From: Flavobacteriaceae bacterium
Lineage (GTDB): Bacteria > Bacteroidota > Bacteroidia > Flavobacteriales > Flavobacteriaceae
DNA length: 64,000 bases
NCBI GenBank assembly: GCA_031277535.1
Contig: JAITMD010000020.1
Span: forward strand, 1-64,000
Direction: 5' to 3'
Of this stretch, positions 60,937 through 64,000 are shown piece after piece; within the stretch, counting starts at the first letter, position 1, and the number at the start of each line of letters is the position of its first letter. The notes below the pieces were generated by a model. The model ran no database searches and had not been told where the DNA came from. It worked only from the letters and a program-made list of their open reading frames with translations. Made by a program: the position numbers and the translations under genes.

Positions 60937-61488
60937 ATGGCTTATATACCAAGACTTAAAGAAGAATATAAAAGCAGAGTAATCTCTGCTCTTACTGAGG
61001 AATTTGGTTACAAAAACGTTATGCAAGTTCCAAAACTTGAGAAAATCGTTGTTAGCCGTGGTGTTGGAGCTGCTGTATCTGATAAAAAATTAGTTGACTA
61101 CGCTGTAGAAGAATTAACTAAAATTACAGGACAAAAAGCAGTTGCTACAATTTCTAAAAAAGACGTTGCTACGTTTAAATTAAGAAAAGGAATGCCAATT
61201 GGAGCTAAAGTAACTTTACGTGGAGAGAAAATGTATGAGTTCTTAGATCGTTTAGTAACTTCAGCTTTACCACGAGTTAGAGATTTCTCAGGAATTAAAT
61301 CTGACGGATTCGATGGAAGAGGAAATTACAACTTAGGAGTAACTGAGCAAATTATTTTCCCTGAAATTAATATTGATAAAGTAAACAAAATCGCTGGTTT
61401 CGATATCACTTTCGTAACATCTGCTAACACAGATAAAGAAGCGAAATCTTTACTTGCTGAATTAGGATTACCTTTTAAAAAGAATTAA
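60937..61488 (+). CDS. rplE: Ribosomal protein L5
   Basis: The protein is 183 residues. [20 protein letters not shown] near 29-48 and [20 protein letters not shown] near 84-103 are conserved. It binds 5S rRNA together with L18 and contacts the P-site tRNA. Two bases separate it from rpsN. Confidence 0.98.
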   Translation: MAYIPRLKEEYKSRVISALTEEFGYKNVMQVPKLEKIVVSRGVGAAVSDKKLVDYAVEELTKITGQKAVATISKKDVATFKLRKGMPIGAKVTLRGEKMYEFLDRLVTSALPRVRDFSGIKSDGFDGRGNYNLGVTEQIIFPEINIDKVNKIAGFDITFVTSANTDKEAKSLLAELGLPFKKN

Positions 61489-61490
61489 GT

Positions 61491-61760
61491 ATGGCTAAAG
61501 AATCAATGAAAGCCCGTGAGGTAAAAAGACAAGCATTAGTAGATAAATATGCTGCTAAAAGAAAAGCACTTTTAGAAGCTGGTGACTACGAAGGGTTACA
61601 AAAATTACCTAAAAATGCTTCTCCAGTACGTTTACACAATAGATGTAAATTAACAGGAAGACCAAGAGGGTATATGCGTCAATTCGGTATTTCTCGTGTT
61701 ACTTTCCGTGAGATGGCAAATAATGGATTGATACCAGGAGTTAAAAAGGCAAGTTGGTAA
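61491..61760 (+). CDS. rpsN: Ribosomal protein S14, zinc-free long form
   Basis: The protein is 89 residues. The C-terminal [20 protein letters not shown] near 54-73 is conserved, but the CxxC...CxxC zinc set of the short form is missing, so this is the C-minus, zinc-independent long type. It sits in the 30S head near S10 and S19. Confidence 0.97.
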   Translation: MAKESMKAREVKRQALVDKYAAKRKALLEAGDYEGLQKLPKNASPVRLHNRCKLTGRPRGYMRQFGISRVTFREMANNGLIPGVKKASW

Positions 61761-61782
61761 TTAAGATTTAAAGGTAAAAACA

Positions 61783-62181
61783 ATGTATACAGATCCAATA
61801 GCAGATTTCCTTACAAGAATCAGAAACGCTGTAAGAGCTAACCACAAAGTGGTAGAAATTCCAGCTTCTAACTTCAAAAAAGAAATCACAAAAATTTTAT
61901 TCGATCAAGGATATATCCTAAGCTATAAATTTGATGACAGTACTGTACAAGGTACAATCAAGATAGCTTTGAAATATGACAAGGACACGAAAGAGTCAGT
62001 AATTAGAGATATCCAAAGAATTAGTAAACCAGGTTTACGTAAATATGCTTCTGCAACTGATCTTCCAAGAATCTTAAATGGTTTAGGAATTGCGATTGTT
62101 TCTACATCAAAAGGTTTGATGACAGGAAAACAAGCAAAACAACTTAATGTTGGTGGTGAAGTAGTTTGTTACGTATACTAA
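61783..62181 (+). CDS. rpsH: Ribosomal protein S8
   Basis: The protein is 132 residues ([20 protein letters not shown]) with the C-terminal signature [20 protein letters not shown] near 105-124. S8 binds the centre of 16S rRNA and, in E. coli, represses the spc operon by binding near rplE; such control is not visible here. Confidence 0.98.
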   Translation: MYTDPIADFLTRIRNAVRANHKVVEIPASNFKKEITKILFDQGYILSYKFDDSTVQGTIKIALKYDKDTKESVIRDIQRISKPGLRKYASATDLPRILNGLGIAIVSTSKGLMTGKQAKQLNVGGEVVCYVY

Positions 62182-62198
62182 TTTAAAAAGACTTAGAG

Positions 62199-62741
62199 AT
62201 GTCAAGAATAGGAAAAAGTCCTATAACAGTTCCTGCAGGAGTAACAGTTGATGTTAAAGAAGGAGAAATTGTTGTAAAAGGAAAATTAGGAGAACTTACT
62301 CAGAAATTTGAAAATGTTTCTATTAAAGTTGAAGAAGGGCAAATCATAGTTGAGCGTCCAAACGACGATAAAGAAGTAAGAGCACAACACGGATTATACC
62401 GTAGTTTGATTAACAATATGATAATTGGTGTTTCTGAAGGATTTACAATCAACTTAGAATTAGTTGGGGTTGGATATCGTGCTTCAAACCAAGGACAAAA
62501 ATTAGATTTAGCTTTGGGATTCTCTCATAATATCGTGATGGATATTGCTAAAGAAGTTACTGTGGAAACTATATCTGAGAAAGGTAAAAATCCAATCATT
62601 AAATTAACTTCATTTGACAAACAATTAGTTGGTCAAGTAGCAGCAAAAATCCGTTCATTCCGTAAACCTGAGCCTTACAAAGGAAAAGGAATCAAGTTTG
62701 TGGGTGAAGAGTTAAGAAGAAAAGCAGGTAAATCAGCTTAA
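62199..62741 (+). CDS. rplF: Ribosomal protein L6
   Basis: The protein is 180 residues ([20 protein letters not shown]) built from two similar domains. The second contains [20 protein letters not shown] near 151-170, the PYKGKG motif of the family. L6 lies next to the sarcin-ricin loop and the factor-binding site. Confidence 0.98.
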   Translation: MSRIGKSPITVPAGVTVDVKEGEIVVKGKLGELTQKFENVSIKVEEGQIIVERPNDDKEVRAQHGLYRSLINNMIIGVSEGFTINLELVGVGYRASNQGQKLDLALGFSHNIVMDIAKEVTVETISEKGKNPIIKLTSFDKQLVGQVAAKIRSFRKPEPYKGKGIKFVGEELRRKAGKSA

Positions 62742-62752
62742 AAATTAAGACT

Positions 62753-63103
62753 ATGTCATTAACAAAATCTGAAAGAAGACAACGTATTAAATTCAGAATT
62801 AGAAAGATTGTAAGCGGTACAGCTGCTAAACCAAGACTTTCTGTATTCAGAAGTAATAAAGAGATCTATGCTCAAATCATAGATGACGTGAATGGAGTAA
62901 CTCTAACTTCAGCATCATCAAAAGAAGCTGGTATAACAAGAGGAACCAATATTGAAACTGCTGCATCGGTTGGAAAACTAATTGCAGAGAAGGCTTTGAA
63001 AGCTGGTGTAGAAACTGTATCTTTCGACAGAAACGGTTATTTATACCACGGACGTGTTAAATCATTAGCAGAAGGTGCTAGAGAAGCTGGATTAAAATTC
63101 TAA
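62753..63103 (+). CDS. rplR: Ribosomal protein L18
   Basis: The protein is 116 residues. [20 protein letters not shown] near 25-44 and [20 protein letters not shown] near 90-109 are the conserved parts. It binds 5S rRNA with L5. Sits 11 bases after rplF and 6 before rpsE. Confidence 0.98.
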   Translation: MSLTKSERRQRIKFRIRKIVSGTAAKPRLSVFRSNKEIYAQIIDDVNGVTLTSASSKEAGITRGTNIETAASVGKLIAEKALKAGVETVSFDRNGYLYHGRVKSLAEGAREAGLKF

Positions 63104-63109
63104 TTAGTT

Positions 63110-63634
63110 ATGTATCAAAATTATAAAAACGTAGAATTTGTAAAACCAAGTGGTCTTGATTTAAAAGACCGTTTGGTTAGTGTAAATCGTGTTACCAAAG
63201 TAACAAAAGGGGGAAGAGCTTTCGGTTTTTCTGCTGTTGTTGTAGTTGGTGATGAGAACGGTGTAGTGGGTCATGGTTTAGGTAAGTCAAAAGACGTTTC
63301 TGAAGCTATCGCTAAAGCAGTTGAGGATGCTAAGAAAAATTTAGTTAGAATTCCATTAAACGGACATACAATTCCTCATGAACAAAAAGGAAAATTCAGT
63401 GGAGCTCGTGTTTTATTGATGCCAGCATCAAAAGGTACGGGAGTTATCGCTGGAGGATCAGTGAGATCGGTTGTAGAGTCAGTAGGAATTACAGATTTAT
63501 TATCAAAATCTCAAGGTTCTTCAAATCCACATAACGTGGTGAAAGCTACTTTCGATGCTTTATTACGCTTGAGAAGTGCTTCTACAGTTGCAAAACAAAG
63601 AGGAATTTCTTTAGAAAAAGTATTTAAAGGTTAA
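63110..63634 (+). CDS. rpsE: Ribosomal protein S5
   Basis: The protein is 174 residues. The double-stranded RNA-binding-like domain has [20 protein letters not shown] near 27-46, then [17 protein letters not shown], and the C-terminal fold has [20 protein letters not shown] near 101-120. S5 affects accuracy and, with S3 and S4, unwinds mRNA at the entry. Confidence 0.98.
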   Translation: MYQNYKNVEFVKPSGLDLKDRLVSVNRVTKVTKGGRAFGFSAVVVVGDENGVVGHGLGKSKDVSEAIAKAVEDAKKNLVRIPLNGHTIPHEQKGKFSGARVLLMPASKGTGVIAGGSVRSVVESVGITDLLSKSQGSSNPHNVVKATFDALLRLRSASTVAKQRGISLEKVFKG

Positions 63635-63645
63635 TTTTGAGAATT

Positions 63646-63828
63646 ATGTCAAAGATTAAAGTAAAACAAGTAAAAAGCCAAATTAACTGTCCTCTTAACC
63701 AAAAGAGAACGTTAGAGGCTTTAGGACTTCGTAAAATAGGACAAGTTGTAGAACATGAATCTACAAGTGCTATCTTAGGAATGGTAAATAAAGTTCAACA
63801 CTTAGTTTCTGTAGAAGAAATTAAATAA
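63646..63828 (+). CDS. rpmD: Ribosomal protein L30
   Basis: ATG 63646 was chosen; it gives a 60-residue protein (MSKIKVKQVKSQINCPLNQK) of the family's usual length, whereas an upstream in-frame TTG would add three odd residues. RTLEALGLRKIGQVVEHEST near 21-40 is the signature. It lies 11 bases after rpsE and precedes rplO. Confidence 0.96.
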   Translation: MSKIKVKQVKSQINCPLNQKRTLEALGLRKIGQVVEHESTSAILGMVNKVQHLVSVEEIK

Positions 63829-63839
63829 AACTGTAAATG

Positions 63840-64000
63840 ATGAATTTAAGTAATTTACAACCAGCAAAAGGTTCAGTACACAACCAAAACAAACGTGTTG
63901 GTCGTGGTGAAGGGTCTGGAAAAGGAGGAACTTCTACAAAAGGACATAAAGGTGCTAAATCTCGTTCTGGATATTCTAGAAAAATCGGATTTGAAGGAGG
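63840..64000 (+). CDS. rplO: Ribosomal protein L15, cut by the right edge
   Basis: The first 53 residues are present ([20 protein letters not shown], then [20 protein letters not shown]), which is the typical glycine- and lysine-rich L15 start. ATG 63840 fits the family; a preceding ATG at 63837 would add one Met. The rest of the protein lies beyond the window, so the gene is 3' partial here, not broken. Confidence 0.95.
   Translation, partial: MNLSNLQPAKGSVHNQNKRVGRGEGSGKGGTSTKGHKGAKSRSGYSRKIGFEG

Overview
The window comes from an AT-rich member of the Bacteroidota, almost certainly family Flavobacteriaceae. The signs are promoter boxes of the form TAnnTTTG (sometimes with TTG about 20 bases upstream), A-rich leaders with no clear Shine-Dalgarno sequence, S46 dipeptidyl-peptidase, a secreted alpha-2-macroglobulin, and an rpsL-rpsG-fusA-rpsJ cluster with no tuf gene. 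A Myroides-like genus is my guess from general recollection, not something the sequence proves. No rRNA, tRNA, CRISPR array, prophage or transposase was seen.

Layout. Bases 1-10307 are an accessory region. Three minus-strand genes (one cut by the left edge) and six plus-strand genes encode small exported proteins with degenerate YD-like motifs and C-termini ending in aromatic residues. Between the two arrays lie a HugZ-like protein, a zinc-ribbon membrane protein, an orphan 117-residue protein and an EamA transporter. Bases 10422-21035 carry exported or periplasmic proteins: an M28 peptidase, a phosphatase-superfamily lipoprotein, a 1983-residue alpha-2-macroglobulin, a pirin and a small lipoprotein, followed by five tandem 28-base repeats. 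Bases 21241-26172 (minus strand) hold DinB, a Crp/Fnr regulator, an M3 peptidase and purE-purK. A 1.2 kb stretch with no convincing gene follows and ends in what looks like a small RNA gene with its own terminator.

Bases 27408-35534 hold hpt, adk, obg and a complete seven-gene Mrp Na+/H+ antiporter operon. Bases 35620-41755 encode an S46 peptidase and three exported proteins of unknown role, two of them overlapping. Bases 41822-51866 are mixed housekeeping: two small membrane proteins, Mpl, RadC, a HAD nucleotidase, a cytidylyltransferase-like protein, RarA, a rhomboid protease, RlmB and a BamA/TamA-like outer membrane protein. From 52034 to the right edge runs the str-S10-spc ribosomal protein cluster, broken only by a hairpin-bearing gap between rpsJ and rplC; the window ends inside rplO.

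The least explained parts are the nine-gene family of exported YD-like proteins (1-10307), the candidate small RNA near 27020-27180, a degenerate intergenic repeat present at 3972-4043 and, on the other strand, at 49163-49255, the 28-base tandem repeat, and a TonB-plug-like insert in the alpha-2-macroglobulin.
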